Source: Thermotoga petrophila RKU-1 (GTDB lineage: Bacteria > Thermotogota > Thermotogae > Thermotogales > Thermotogaceae). From it: a stretch of DNA of 64,000 bases. The number at the start of each line of letters is the position of its first letter. The stretch's first letter is position 1. The stretch is taken from contig NC_009486.1 of NCBI RefSeq assembly GCF_000016785.1, positions 1,116,001 through 1,180,000 of the forward strand. The letters are read 5' to 3'. This document shows, piece after piece, positions 42,457 to 52,239 of this stretch. Under the pieces are notes generated by a model. It was not told where the DNA came from. It did not search any database and saw nothing but the letters and a program-made list of their open reading frames with translations. The position numbers were made by a program, and so were the translations under genes.

Positions 42457-43176
42457 ATGGCGAAAAAGAAGATTCTGGTGGTTGACGACGACCCGGCAAT
42501 TCTCGAGCTGGTAGGATACAACCTTTCCAAAGAAGGATACGAGGTGCTCAAGGCTTACGATGGAGAAGAAGCACTCAAAATTGCCAACGACGAGGATGTG
42601 GATATGTTCATAGTGGATATCATGCTTCCTGGAATTGACGGTTTCGAGCTGGTCAGGAAGATCAGGGCTATAGAGAAATACAAGAACACCCCCGTGATCT
42701 TCCTGAGCGCGAAGGGAGAAGAATTCGACAAGGTGCTTGGGCTGGAGCTCGGTGCGGACGACTACATCACCAAGCCGTTCAGCGTGAGAGAGCTTCTTGC
42801 GAGGGTGAAGGCTATATTCAGAAGGCTTTCCACCGCTACTCAGAGCAAGGAAGAAAGGCCTAAGAAGATCATAGCCAAGGATCTTGAAATCGATGTGGAA
42901 AAGTACGAAGTGAAAGTGAGAGGGAAAAAAGTGAACCTCACTCCTCTCGAATTTGAACTGCTCCGATTCCTCGCGGAAAACGAAGGAAAAGTTTTCAGCA
43001 GGGATGTTCTCCTTGATAAACTCTGGGGATACGATTATTACGGAGATACGAGAACTGTAGATGTTCACATAAGAAGGCTGAGAACGAAGATAGAAGAAGA
43101 TCCTTCGAATCCGAAATACATAATCACTGTGAGAGGAAAGGGATACAAATTCAGGGATCCCGGAAAGGAAGACTGA
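42457..43176 (+). CDS. OmpR/PhoB-type response regulator
   Basis: A 239-residue regulator: receiver domain with ILVVDDDPAI, phosphoacceptor D54 in IVDIMLPGIDG, FLSAK and DDYITKPFS, then a winged-helix DNA-binding domain (LTPLEFELLRFLAENEGKVFSRD, then TRTVDVHIRRLRTKIE). The SD AAAGGAGG is 22 bases or more from the ATG, with a CCCC-CTCG-GGGG hairpin between; the hairpin's own GGGGG also lies seven bases from the start. Followed four bases later by its histidine kinase. The pair resembles PhoB-PhoR. Confidence 0.92.
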   Translation: MAKKKILVVDDDPAILELVGYNLSKEGYEVLKAYDGEEALKIANDEDVDMFIVDIMLPGIDGFELVRKIRAIEKYKNTPVIFLSAKGEEFDKVLGLELGADDYITKPFSVRELLARVKAIFRRLSTATQSKEERPKKIIAKDLEIDVEKYEVKVRGKKVNLTPLEFELLRFLAENEGKVFSRDVLLDKLWGYDYYGDTRTVDVHIRRLRTKIEEDPSNPKYIITVRGKGYKFRDPGKED

Positions 43177-43179
43177 TCA

Positions 43180-44418
43180 ATGAGTATTTTCCTGTTTGTC
43201 GTAGTAGCTGTTCTATTCGTCCTGCTCTTTTTGGTGTTCAGGAAGCGCCTATCTGAGTACAGAATCTTCATCGAAAAGCTGTCAGATATGCTGGGGGAAA
43301 AGGACGTTCCCCCGCTTTATCTTTTCGAGAGACTGAAAAAGTACGTAGACAATCTGAAAGAAACAATTTCGCGTGTTGAGGTGAGCAGAGACAACTTCCT
43401 CACGATTTTGAACAGCCTCAGTGAACCCATATTCATTCTGGATCGAGAGGGGAAGATCACGTTTTTGAACGAAATTGCCCGTGAACTTGTGCAGGGCAGG
43501 ATCAATCCCGAAGGAAGGCCTTATTACGAAATATTTGAAGATTACTACATAAGCGAAATGGTGGAAGAGACCATTAAGAGTGAAGAGCCACAGGAAGGAA
43601 CTCTTGTTACCTACGTTGGTAACGAGAAGAAATATTTCCACGTGAAGGTAATACCTGTCGAACTGAAAAGTGGTGATAAGATCTTTGTCATTCTCTTCCA
43701 CGATGTTACTAAAGAAAGAAAGCTCGATGAGATGAGAAGGGAATTCATAGCAACAGTTTCACACGAACTTAGAACCCCTCTCACTTCCATCCACGGTTAT
43801 GCGGAGACGCTCCTTGAAGATGATCTGGAGGACAAAGAGCTGGTTAAGAGATTTCTGAAAATCATAGAAGAAGAATCTGCCCGTATGACACGTCTCATCA
43901 ACGATCTTCTCGATCTCGAGAAAATGGAAGAAAGTGAAGTCAATTTTGAAATGAAAGATGTGGATCTGTGTGAAGTGATAGAATACGTTTACAAAATCAT
44001 CCAGCCTATAGCCGAAGAAAATGAAGTGGACCTCGTTGTTGAGTGTGAGGATGTTGTGGTCAGGGGAAACAAAGAAAGGCTGATCCAGATGCTCCTGAAT
44101 CTCGTGGACAACGCTGTCAAGTACACATCTTTGAAGGAAAAGGGAGAGAAAAAGGTCTGGGTGAGGGCCTACGATACACCGGACTGGGTGGTCTTGGAGG
44201 TAGAAGACACGGGACCTGGAATACCCAAAGAAGCCCAGAGTAGAATCTTTGAAAAGTTCTACAGGGTGGATAAAGCGCGTTCCAGAAAGATGGGTGGAAC
44301 AGGCTTGGGTCTCACGATAGTGAAAACGATCGTCGACAAACACGGAGGAAGGATAGAGGTTGAGAGTGAGATCAACCAGGGAACGGTGATGAGAGTTTTC
44401 CTGCCGAAAAGAGGGTGA
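43180..44418 (+). CDS. Sensor histidine kinase (PhoR-like)
   Basis: A 412-residue kinase. One membrane segment (residues 3-20), a short coiled region, a PAS domain (about 72-178, with SEPIFILDREGKITFLNE), the HisKA box FIATVSHELRTPLTS with H195, and a HATPase domain (LLNLVDNAVKYT, VEDTGPGIPKEA, GGTGLGLTIVK). It lacks an extracytoplasmic sensor domain, so it likely reads a cytoplasmic or membrane-linked signal through the PAS domain. Partner of the regulator upstream. Confidence 0.93.
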   Translation: MSIFLFVVVAVLFVLLFLVFRKRLSEYRIFIEKLSDMLGEKDVPPLYLFERLKKYVDNLKETISRVEVSRDNFLTILNSLSEPIFILDREGKITFLNEIARELVQGRINPEGRPYYEIFEDYYISEMVEETIKSEEPQEGTLVTYVGNEKKYFHVKVIPVELKSGDKIFVILFHDVTKERKLDEMRREFIATVSHELRTPLTSIHGYAETLLEDDLEDKELVKRFLKIIEEESARMTRLINDLLDLEKMEESEVNFEMKDVDLCEVIEYVYKIIQPIAEENEVDLVVECEDVVVRGNKERLIQMLLNLVDNAVKYTSLKEKGEKKVWVRAYDTPDWVVLEVEDTGPGIPKEAQSRIFEKFYRVDKARSRKMGGTGLGLTIVKTIVDKHGGRIEVESEINQGTVMRVFLPKRG

Positions 44419-44422
44419 AAAA

Positions 44423-45727
44423 GTGAGAGCTTACGATGTGATACTCAAGAAGAGAAACGGGGAAAAACTTTCGAGAGAAGAGATAGAGTTCATGGTTGGT
44501 GGATATGTAAAAGGAGAGATTCCGGACTACCAGATGGCCGCTTTTTTGATGGCTGTTTATTTTCGCCACCTCGACGAAGAGGAAACTTACTATTTCACGG
44601 AGACGATGATGAGATCAGGAGAGGTGCTCGATCTGTCGGAAATACCGGGACCGAAGGTAGACAAACACTCGACTGGGGGAGTTGGTGACAAAACAACCCT
44701 GGTCGTGGCGCCTCTTGTGGCTTCCGCTGGGGTACCTGTTGCCAAGATGTCTGGAAGGGCCCTGGGTCACACAGGAGGAACCATCGACAAACTGGAGTCG
44801 ATCCCTGGATTTCGAACAGAACTTTCTCTCGAAGAATTCATTGATAACGTTAAAAAGTATGGAATAGCGATCGTGGGTCAAACAGGGAATCTTGTTCCCG
44901 CCGACAAAAAGATATACGCACTTCGTGACGCGACAGCAACCGTCGACGAAATTTCTCTGATCGCCTCCAGTATCATGAGTAAAAAACTCGCCGGTGGGAG
45001 CGATGCTTTTGTTCTGGACGTGAAGTTCGGAACAGGCGCCTTCATGAAAGGGTTCGAAGACGCAAGAAAACTTGCCCTTCTCATGCTTAAAATAGCCCAG
45101 CAACATGGGAAGAAAGCGGCTGCCGTCCTCTCAAATATGGATCAACCCCTGGGAAGCGCTGTTGGAAATTCTTTGGAAGTGATAGAGGCGATAGAAACCT
45201 TGAAAGGAAACGGTCCCGAGGATTTGAAGGATCTGTCGATTACTCTGGGCGCTCTCATGCTGGAACTCGCTGGAGTAGCAGATTTTGACGATGGAAAGAA
45301 GATCTTGCAGACAAAACTCGAGACCGGAGAAGCCTTGGAAAAGTTTCGAATCCTCGTTAAAGCTCAGGGTGGAGACGAAAGAGTGGTGGACGACCCGTGG
45401 AAAGTGCTCCCGGTTGCAGAACAGGTGGTGGAATTCTCTGCAGAGAGAGAAGGCTATGTTTCAAAGATAGACGCGGAGAAAGTAGGTATCGCATCGATGG
45501 TGCTCGGAGCAGGAAGGAAGAAGAAAGAAGATCGAATCGATCACAGAGTTGGAATCATCGTTGAAAAGAAGATAGGCGACTCTGTGAAAAAGGGAGAGAC
45601 GATAGCGAAACTTTTCGTGTCAGACAGAAGTGATGTTGAGAATGCTTTGAAGCTTCTGAAAGAAGCGTATGTGATCTCTGATTCTCCTTCAAAGCCACCC
45701 AGAGTCGTCGAAGAGGTGATCAAATGA
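44423..45727 (+). CDS. pdp: Pyrimidine-nucleoside phosphorylase
   Basis: A 434-residue enzyme that splits thymidine/uridine with phosphate. The signature KMSGRALGHTGGTIDKLESIPG is present (near residue 108), as are KHSTGGVGDKT, the phosphate loop, and DVKFGTGAFMK. Length and ending fit pyrimidine-nucleoside phosphorylase (Pdp) more than DeoA, though the two are hard to tell apart. GTG start with GAGGGTGA upstream. Confidence 0.92.
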   Translation: MRAYDVILKKRNGEKLSREEIEFMVGGYVKGEIPDYQMAAFLMAVYFRHLDEEETYYFTETMMRSGEVLDLSEIPGPKVDKHSTGGVGDKTTLVVAPLVASAGVPVAKMSGRALGHTGGTIDKLESIPGFRTELSLEEFIDNVKKYGIAIVGQTGNLVPADKKIYALRDATATVDEISLIASSIMSKKLAGGSDAFVLDVKFGTGAFMKGFEDARKLALLMLKIAQQHGKKAAAVLSNMDQPLGSAVGNSLEVIEAIETLKGNGPEDLKDLSITLGALMLELAGVADFDDGKKILQTKLETGEALEKFRILVKAQGGDERVVDDPWKVLPVAEQVVEFSAEREGYVSKIDAEKVGIASMVLGAGRKKKEDRIDHRVGIIVEKKIGDSVKKGETIAKLFVSDRSDVENALKLLKEAYVISDSPSKPPRVVEEVIK

Positions 45728-47385
45728 AGCAAATAGTTCTGGTTCTTTTGATCTTCGCAGGTGTCGCTTTCGGTTCCTACCTGATCAGTGGTGGGAAGGC
45801 TTTTCCGTTGAGAACTGTCTTCAATGAAGGGATTTATTATGTGTGCGCTGAGGACCTCGCACCCGCCGGTGTTGGTTACATACATTCGAACGGTTACCAC
45901 TACATCGTCTATGACAATCACGTACTCTTCATAAAAGAGCATGAGACGATTTTTGATTTTGTGGAAAAACTCTCCCCTCCGTTCTTCGTGAATGGTCTTC
46001 TTTTCGTACCCATCGATGCCTTAAAAAAGGTGATGGAGGGTTATCAGGTGTACACGAAAGGTGAAAAGGTTCTGATCTACGATTCCCTTCCGATTGTACT
46101 TTCAGCGACGAAGGAAAAAAATGGAGTTACGATAACATACACGGGAACGATCGTACCGGATATGGTGAGTGTAGAAAAAAGCATGGGAAGAGTCAGGATA
46201 AATCTATCTCCCGTTGTGTTGAGTCTTCCAAATGTTTCTGAAGGCGTAAAGGTTGAACTTGAGAAAAATGGTCTTTCGTTCGTTGTAGATGTGGGAAATT
46301 TTTATCCAGATGTTGAATACTCCATCGAAGGTGGAAAATTGTTTTTCCGGTTTCTCCTCGTCGAAGGTTTCTTTGGAAGACTGGAGGTTGCAGATGGAGT
46401 TGTCTTTGAAAGGAAAATCGAAGATTTCGGCGAAGGTGAGAAGACAGTTGTCAACTATCTCATAATGGACCCAGAGAAGGTAACGATAAAACCGGTTGTG
46501 TCGGGAAACGGTTTTGGGACCATCGAGCGACTCGATGAAATGGTGAAAAGAGTGGAAGGCATCGCCGGAATAAACGGCAACTATTTCGACCCGGTCACAA
46601 AATTTCCCATCGGTCTTGTTGTGATAGATGGGAAGCCGTATTCTGCCATGTTCGGTGGAAGGCCAGTTTTTGCTATCACCGAGGACAACAGAGTGTTCAT
46701 CGGAAGAATAATAGTGGATGTCACACTCATGATGAGGGATGTCCTCTTTCTCGTGAAGGGAATAAACACCCTCGGAGAAGGTGAAGTCCTCGTTTACACG
46801 AGAGAGTTCTCCAAGGAAATACCAGAAAAAGACGACAGAATCTATTTTGTGGTGAAGGACAGTAAAGTATCACAGATCGGATACAAAAGCCGTGCTGAAG
46901 ATTCTGAGTATGTCGTTTCTATCAGCAAGAAATACGAGAAATACCTCTCCGATCTCAAAGAAGGAGATGGAGCGTATCTTTCTCTTCAGCCCAACATTCC
47001 GCTGCGTATAAAGCAGGCTGTTGAAGGAGGACCTCTTCTCATTCAAAACGGTGCTCCGATTCCAGATGCTTGGGAAGAGAAGGCAAGGTATGGTGGGGGA
47101 ATAGCGTACGCGAAGGCTCCAAGGACGGTTATTGCCACAAAAGATGGAAAGCTTTGGTTTCTCGTCTTCGAAGGTTATAATCATATAACGAGGGGATTGA
47201 CTTACGATGAACTCGTGGACTTTCTCATCTCCAGGGGGTTCGAAGACGCCATGTGTGTGGACGGGGGAAGCTCTTCCGTAATGGCAGTGGCTGGCAGTCT
47301 TTTTGGCAGGACGGAGAACAGCACGGCCGCGATACCTGTGGGAATCGTAGTCTGGGAGAAAAAGAAGACGGAGGTGGGTGAGTGA
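45724..47385 (+). CDS. Secreted phosphodiester-glycosidase (NAGPA) domain protein
   Basis: A 553-residue exported protein. A signal peptide (KQIVLVLLIFAGVAFG) is followed by a copper-amine-oxidase-N-like beta region, an AMIN-like middle part, and a C-terminal NAGPA domain with GINGNYFDPVTKFPIGLVV, RTVIATKDGKLWFLVFEG and the ending AMCVDGGSSSVMAV, which is diagnostic. In Gram-positive relatives such proteins act on cell-wall or polysaccharide phosphodiester sugars. ATG overlaps the pdp stop. Confidence 0.88.
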   Translation: MKQIVLVLLIFAGVAFGSYLISGGKAFPLRTVFNEGIYYVCAEDLAPAGVGYIHSNGYHYIVYDNHVLFIKEHETIFDFVEKLSPPFFVNGLLFVPIDALKKVMEGYQVYTKGEKVLIYDSLPIVLSATKEKNGVTITYTGTIVPDMVSVEKSMGRVRINLSPVVLSLPNVSEGVKVELEKNGLSFVVDVGNFYPDVEYSIEGGKLFFRFLLVEGFFGRLEVADGVVFERKIEDFGEGEKTVVNYLIMDPEKVTIKPVVSGNGFGTIERLDEMVKRVEGIAGINGNYFDPVTKFPIGLVVIDGKPYSAMFGGRPVFAITEDNRVFIGRIIVDVTLMMRDVLFLVKGINTLGEGEVLVYTREFSKEIPEKDDRIYFVVKDSKVSQIGYKSRAEDSEYVVSISKKYEKYLSDLKEGDGAYLSLQPNIPLRIKQAVEGGPLLIQNGAPIPDAWEEKARYGGGIAYAKAPRTVIATKDGKLWFLVFEGYNHITRGLTYDELVDFLISRGFEDAMCVDGGSSSVMAVAGSLFGRTENSTAAIPVGIVVWEKKKTEVGE

Positions 47386-49436
47386 TGGGAGGACTTCAGA
47401 ATGTGCGTTCGGTTGCTTTGATAGGGCACAACGGATCAGGTAAATCGCTTCTTCTCGCACAGCTTCTTTACAGATCAGGTTTGCTTGACAGGGCAGACAC
47501 AAAGTACGTGGATTACGATCCTGTTGAGGAGGAGAAAGGGGCCAGTTTCTCCTCACACGTGGCGTCTCTTGAATGGAAAGGTAAAAAGTTGTATTTGATA
47601 GATACCCCTGGATTCTCAGACTTCATATCGGAAGTTATAAACGGAATTTTCGTTTCTGAGAACATCATCTCCGTGGTGAACGCCGTTGCCGGTGTAGAGA
47701 TACAGACCGAAAGGACATGGAACATAGCAGACGAGATGAAAAAACCCATCATGGTTTTCGTCAACCAGATGGATAAAGAGAGGGCCAATTTCGAGAATGT
47801 GATAGCCGAACTGAAAGAGAGGTTCTCCAGGAAGATCGTCCCGGTAGTTGTTCCAATCGGTGCGGCCGAGAATTTTGAGGGTGTCGTGGATCTTCTGAAG
47901 AAAAAGGCCTACAGGTACAATGGAGATAAAGTTCAGGAAGAGGACATGCCGGAGAACTTCAACGATGTGAGATCAGAGATACTCGAAGATATCGTGGAAC
48001 AGGATGAAGAGCTGATGATGAGATACCTCGATGGTGAAGAGATCGGATACGATGAACTCATGCGGGTACTCAGAGAAGGTTACAAAAAAGGAGAAATCGT
48101 GCCTGTGCTTTCTGGATCCGCGTTGAAAGGAATAGGATTGGATGTTCTCCTTGATTATCTGGGAGACATAGGTTCTTCACCCGAGGAAGCACCTTCGTAC
48201 AAGGCACTCCTGGAAGATGGAACGGAGATAGAAATGAAATTCTCCGAAGAAGAGCCGTTCTGCGCTTACATTTTCAAATCCGTGGTTGACCAGTTTGTTG
48301 GAAGGATCACCTTTGCTAAGGTTATCGCAGGAGTTCTCAGATCTGGTGACACCATTGTGAATGTTCAGAAGGATGTCTCGGAGAAATTAGGGCACATTTA
48401 TGTTCCAATTCTCAAACAGCAGAAGGAAGTTGAATCCGCTGGTCCCGGTGAGATCGTCGTTCTTCTGAAACTCAAGGAAGGTGCCGTTGGAGAAACACTT
48501 GCGCACAGAGACAGAAGAGTGAGGGTGGTACCTCCTGCCTTTCCAGAACCCATGTTCTCCAGGTCTGTTCATCCAAAGACGAAGTCCGATATCGACAAGA
48601 TCAGCAATGGACTTTCAAGACTTTCAGATTCCGACCCAACGTTCGTGTGGGAGTACGATCCCGAAACAGGAGAAACCGTCGTTTCTGGTCTTGGTGCGAT
48701 GCACCTTGATGTCATGATAGAGAGATTGAAGAAGATCTTCGGTGTCGATGTGGAGGTTGGAAAACCGAAGATCGCCTACAGAGAGACGATAACAACAACC
48801 GCCGTTGCTGAGCATAAGCACAAGAAACAAACGGGTGGACACGGTCAGTACGGTCATGTGAAGATACAGCTGGAGCCTCTTCCGAGGGGACAAGGATACG
48901 AATTCGTTGACAGGATAGTTGGAGGAGTGATCCCGAGGAATTTCATACCATCCGTTGATAAAGGTATCAGAGAGGCCATGAAGAAAGGAGTTCTGGCAGG
49001 ATATCCTGTAACAGATGTCAGAGTCATACTCTTTGACGGTTCTTACCACGAAGTGGATTCCTCGGACATTTCGTTCCAGATAGCTGCCATTCAGGCCTTC
49101 AAAAAAGGAATGGAAGCGGCAAGACCCGTCATTCTGGAACCAATAATGGAGGTTGATGTCTTCGTCCCGGAAGAGAACGCGGGAGACGTGATGGGAGAAA
49201 TCTCCAGTAGAAGAGGAAGGCCCCTTGGAATGGAACCATCTGGAAAAGGCATGGTGAAGGTGAAAGCAGAGGTTCCACTCGCTGAGATGCTTGACTTCTC
49301 CAGCAAACTTTCTTCCATCACGAGCGGTCGAGGATACTTCACGATGAGGTTCCAGAGGTACGAAATAGTGCCTCCAAACATACAAGAGAAGATCATTGAA
49401 GAGAGAAGAAGAGAGATGCAGGAACAGGAGAAGTGA
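47385..49436 (+). CDS. fusA2: EF-G-like translational GTPase (paralogue)
   Basis: A 683-residue GTPase of the EF-G-like (FusA2/TTHA1498-type) family. G1 GHNGSGKSLL, G3 DTPGFSDF and G4 NQMDKE are present; domains II-V follow. It is not the main EF-G: the G1 loop differs from AHIDAGKT, and the tip regions are divergent. Its role is unclear; some relatives bind GTP but do not translocate. ATG start overlaps the previous stop (TGATG) with GGAGGTGGG upstream. Confidence 0.88.
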   Translation: MGGLQNVRSVALIGHNGSGKSLLLAQLLYRSGLLDRADTKYVDYDPVEEEKGASFSSHVASLEWKGKKLYLIDTPGFSDFISEVINGIFVSENIISVVNAVAGVEIQTERTWNIADEMKKPIMVFVNQMDKERANFENVIAELKERFSRKIVPVVVPIGAAENFEGVVDLLKKKAYRYNGDKVQEEDMPENFNDVRSEILEDIVEQDEELMMRYLDGEEIGYDELMRVLREGYKKGEIVPVLSGSALKGIGLDVLLDYLGDIGSSPEEAPSYKALLEDGTEIEMKFSEEEPFCAYIFKSVVDQFVGRITFAKVIAGVLRSGDTIVNVQKDVSEKLGHIYVPILKQQKEVESAGPGEIVVLLKLKEGAVGETLAHRDRRVRVVPPAFPEPMFSRSVHPKTKSDIDKISNGLSRLSDSDPTFVWEYDPETGETVVSGLGAMHLDVMIERLKKIFGVDVEVGKPKIAYRETITTTAVAEHKHKKQTGGHGQYGHVKIQLEPLPRGQGYEFVDRIVGGVIPRNFIPSVDKGIREAMKKGVLAGYPVTDVRVILFDGSYHEVDSSDISFQIAAIQAFKKGMEAARPVILEPIMEVDVFVPEENAGDVMGEISSRRGRPLGMEPSGKGMVKVKAEVPLAEMLDFSSKLSSITSGRGYFTMRFQRYEIVPPNIQEKIIEERRREMQEQEK

Positions 49437-49437
49437 G

Positions 49438-50706
49438 ATGAACTTCAAAAGACTGATAATATACGAAGCCTTTGCACGTGCTTATCCAGGAGAAAAAGGA
49501 AAGAAGTTCGATTCCCTCATGAAAGATCTTGAAAGACTCAAAGGAATGGGCATCAACACAGTGTGGTTGATGCCCATTCATCCTACTGGAATGGTGGAAA
49601 GAAAAGGTACTCTGGGATCCCCTTACGCCATACGCGATTACTACGAGATAGATCCACTCATAGGAACGAAAGATGGCTTCAAAAGGTTCGTGAAGAGAGC
49701 TCACGAATTGAACATGTACGTTTTGATGGACATGGTCCTGAACCACGCGGCAGCTGACAACGTCTTAGTCAAAGAACACCCTGAGTGGTTTCTCAGGGAT
49801 GAAAATGGAAATCCCACAAGGAAAGTGCCAGACTGGACGGACATAGTCGATTTTGATTATTCGAATGGAGAACTGAGGAAGTACATGATCAACATGATGA
49901 AGTACTGGGTTGAAGAGTTTGACATCGATGGATTCAGGTGCGATGTGGCAGGGCTTGTTCCACTGGACTTCTGGCTGCAGGTAAGGAAAGAACTCGACCC
50001 CCTGAAGAGACTCATATGGCTTTCTGAAACACACGATCCCTACATGTACCAGGCTTTCGATATCACCTACGACTACGATGGCTACTACAAGTTCAGGGAT
50101 TTCATTGAGGGAAAAGGTAGCTTGAGGGAGTACGTGGATTTCTTGAGGATGCAGGATCACATGTATCCCAGAGGTTACATAAAGATGAGATTTCTGGAGA
50201 ATCACGACCAACCGAGGATCGCGAAATTCATCGAAGAAGATTCGTTGATCCAATGGATAGCGTTTCTTTTCACCTTCAAAGGGGTTCCTCTCGTTCACAA
50301 CGGACAGGAGTACGGTCTCAAGGAGGACGTGGACATATTCAACGAATACACGTTACCGTTTCCTATGGAAGAGAACAGGATCTCAATTCTTCACAGAAAA
50401 CTTGCCCATTACAGATACGGAACTGGTGTTTTCACCGAAGGAGAGATGCTTTTTGTGAAAAACGATCAACCAGAGAAGGTGATATCTTATCTCTGGAGAT
50501 ACGAAAACAGGTACATTCTCTGTGTATTGAATCCTCTTCTTGAAAGCACAAAGGTAACTCTGGATTTCTCGGGTATTTGGGAGAGTGCGTGTATCCATTC
50601 GAAGAACGTGTTCAACGATGAGATTGTTCGAGTTCCCGTGAAAAATTCCCGCGCGACTGTTGAGGTAGGGAAAGAACCTCTGATACTCTCTTTCGTGCTC
50701 TACTGA
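49438..50706 (+). CDS. amyB: Cytoplasmic alpha-amylase (AmyB-like, GH13)
   Basis: A 422-residue GH13 enzyme without signal peptide. Conserved regions: VLMDMVLNHAA (I), GFRCDVAGLVP with the nucleophile Asp (II), LIWLSETHDP with the acid/base Glu (III), and FLENHDQPRI (IV). Length matches T. maritima AmyB (422 residues, from memory). It probably degrades maltodextrins inside the cell. ATG one base after the previous stop. Confidence 0.93.
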   Translation: MNFKRLIIYEAFARAYPGEKGKKFDSLMKDLERLKGMGINTVWLMPIHPTGMVERKGTLGSPYAIRDYYEIDPLIGTKDGFKRFVKRAHELNMYVLMDMVLNHAAADNVLVKEHPEWFLRDENGNPTRKVPDWTDIVDFDYSNGELRKYMINMMKYWVEEFDIDGFRCDVAGLVPLDFWLQVRKELDPLKRLIWLSETHDPYMYQAFDITYDYDGYYKFRDFIEGKGSLREYVDFLRMQDHMYPRGYIKMRFLENHDQPRIAKFIEEDSLIQWIAFLFTFKGVPLVHNGQEYGLKEDVDIFNEYTLPFPMEENRISILHRKLAHYRYGTGVFTEGEMLFVKNDQPEKVISYLWRYENRYILCVLNPLLESTKVTLDFSGIWESACIHSKNVFNDEIVRVPVKNSRATVEVGKEPLILSFVLY

Positions 50707-50720
50707 GAGCGGGTGGTAGA

Positions 50721-51002
50721 ATGAGTGTGGGTGTTGTGAGTCTGAGAGTGAGACTCTTCGGTGTGAGATCTTTGAAAGAAAAAAGAGGAATCCTGAAGAG
50801 ACTGATGAACGATTTGAGGAAAAAGTACAACATCTCCATCTCTGAAGTGGGAGCGCACGATTCGAAAAGTTTCTTTGAGATAGGAATCGCCATGGTGAAC
50901 ACTGACAGAGCCGTTATTGAGAGAGTCTTCGATTCGATCATCGATTATCTGGATCTTTATCCGGGAATGGAAGTGGAAGAGATCGAAAGAGAGGTGTGGT
51001 GA
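50721..51002 (+). CDS. DUF503 (YlxP-like) protein
   Basis: A 93-residue ferredoxin-like protein with SLKEKRGILKRLMNDLRKKYNISISEVG, the DUF503 pattern. YlxP is implicated in ribosome assembly. Directly adjacent to the yqeK-like gene. Confidence 0.88.
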   Translation: MSVGVVSLRVRLFGVRSLKEKRGILKRLMNDLRKKYNISISEVGAHDSKSFFEIGIAMVNTDRAVIERVFDSIIDYLDLYPGMEVEEIEREVW

Positions 51003-51599
51003 ATGGTCGTGATAACGAACGAGATTGAGAGCATCATGGAAAGGCTTCTTTCGAGAAAAAGGATCAATCACGTGCGATCGGTGGTGGAATTTTCAAGAAA
51101 ACTGGGAGAAATATACGGTGCGGACTTAAATAAAATAGAACTGGCGGCTCTCTCCCACGATCTCTTCAGAGACGTGCCACCAAGGAAGCTTTTGAAAATG
51201 GCCCGGGCTTATGGTCTGAAGATTTCAGAGCTGGAGAGGACACACCCCGTTCTTCTGCATGGAAAAGTGGCAGCGGAATTCTTGAAAAGGCGTTTCAATG
51301 TAGAAGACGAAGAAGTTCTCAACGCGGTAGCCTATCACACCTCAGGACACGTGAGTTTCGGAACCGTGGGGCAGATTCTGTTCATAGCCGATTCCCTGGA
51401 GTTCACGCGTGACTTTCCAGGGGTGAATGAACTTCGAAGGATCGCTTTCAGGAACCTGGAGGAAGGATTCTTTCAGGTTTTGAAAAACAAGATTTTTTAT
51501 GCGGTTGGGAAGAACTATCTGTTGATCCCGGAGACTGTCGAACTGTGGAACAGCATTCTTATGAAAAGAGGAGGGCTAATCGATGAAGAAGTCGAGTAA
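51003..51599 (+). CDS. HD-domain diadenosine tetraphosphatase (YqeK-like)
   Basis: A 198-residue HD hydrolase: RINHVRSVVEFSRKLGEIYG, LAALSHDLFRDVP (HD pair), HPVLLHGKVAAEFL, and YHTSGHVSFGTVGQILFIADSLE are typical YqeK blocks. YqeK enzymes cleave Ap4A symmetrically to ADP. It is preceded by DUF503 and followed by a membrane-anchored protein. Confidence 0.88.
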   Translation: MVVITNEIESIMERLLSRKRINHVRSVVEFSRKLGEIYGADLNKIELAALSHDLFRDVPPRKLLKMARAYGLKISELERTHPVLLHGKVAAEFLKRRFNVEDEEVLNAVAYHTSGHVSFGTVGQILFIADSLEFTRDFPGVNELRRIAFRNLEEGFFQVLKNKIFYAVGKNYLLIPETVELWNSILMKRGGLIDEEVE

Positions 51600-52239
51600 G
51601 ATCGTACTGGCAGTTGTGCTGATCGCTGTTGCTCTCGCCGCTGTTTTGTTCCTTTACTACAGATCGTTTCTCACCTCTCCAGATTACAAAGCAGCGGAGG
51701 TTCACTATCTTTTCAGAGTGGGAGACAATAGCTACTTTGTGAGAATAGACGATTCGAAGAGGATGGTCTTCGTCGTTTCTTTCCCAAGTGAATCTTTTGA
51801 CCCAGAAAGAAGAGAGGCGATCATCTCTGAAAGGCCTCTGAGCGATCTCGAAAAGATGGAGACCCTCTTGGATATAAAGGCCGAAAGAGCCTTCTACTCC
51901 GTTATGTCCGAGGAGGAATTTCTAAAACTCTGCCAGGATCTTCTTGGAAAGCAGTGTGAGAGTTTTCCAGACTTCGTTAAAGAGTTCTCTAAAAGAAAGC
52001 TGAAGTTCTTCGACTTCATTTTCGTTGGAAGCTGGTTGAAGAAATTCGGTTTCAACAACCTGAACAGGTTCTCTCTCTACAAGTTCTTTGAGAAGATCTC
52101 GAACTACGCCATCGACGTTTTCGAAGCACCAACGGTGACGGAAAAGCCCATTGTGATAGAAGTTCAGGGCAAGAAGTACGAGAGACTGTATCTGGACTCG
52201 GAGAAACTCAAAGCCATCTCCGAGGAGATGAAAAGGTGA
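51583..52239 (+). CDS. Membrane-anchored protein, unknown function
   Basis: A 218-residue protein with one N-terminal membrane segment (KIVLAVVLIAVALAAVLFLYY) and an extracytoplasmic domain containing two cysteines close together (KLCQDLLGKQCESFPDF), possibly a disulfide. In many bacteria a LytR-type gene occupies the place after yqeK; the N-terminal layout here is similar, but no LytR catalytic motif is visible. It overlaps yqeK by 17 bases. Confidence 0.6.
   Translation: MKKSSKIVLAVVLIAVALAAVLFLYYRSFLTSPDYKAAEVHYLFRVGDNSYFVRIDDSKRMVFVVSFPSESFDPERREAIISERPLSDLEKMETLLDIKAERAFYSVMSEEEFLKLCQDLLGKQCESFPDFVKEFSKRKLKFFDFIFVGSWLKKFGFNNLNRFSLYKFFEKISNYAIDVFEAPTVTEKPIVIEVQGKKYERLYLDSEKLKAISEEMKR

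Noticed and set aside
44423-45727. Calling this gene thymidine phosphorylase deoA
   Set aside because: Both families share the signature; length and C-terminal pattern fit pyrimidine-nucleoside phosphorylase slightly better, so the broader name was used.
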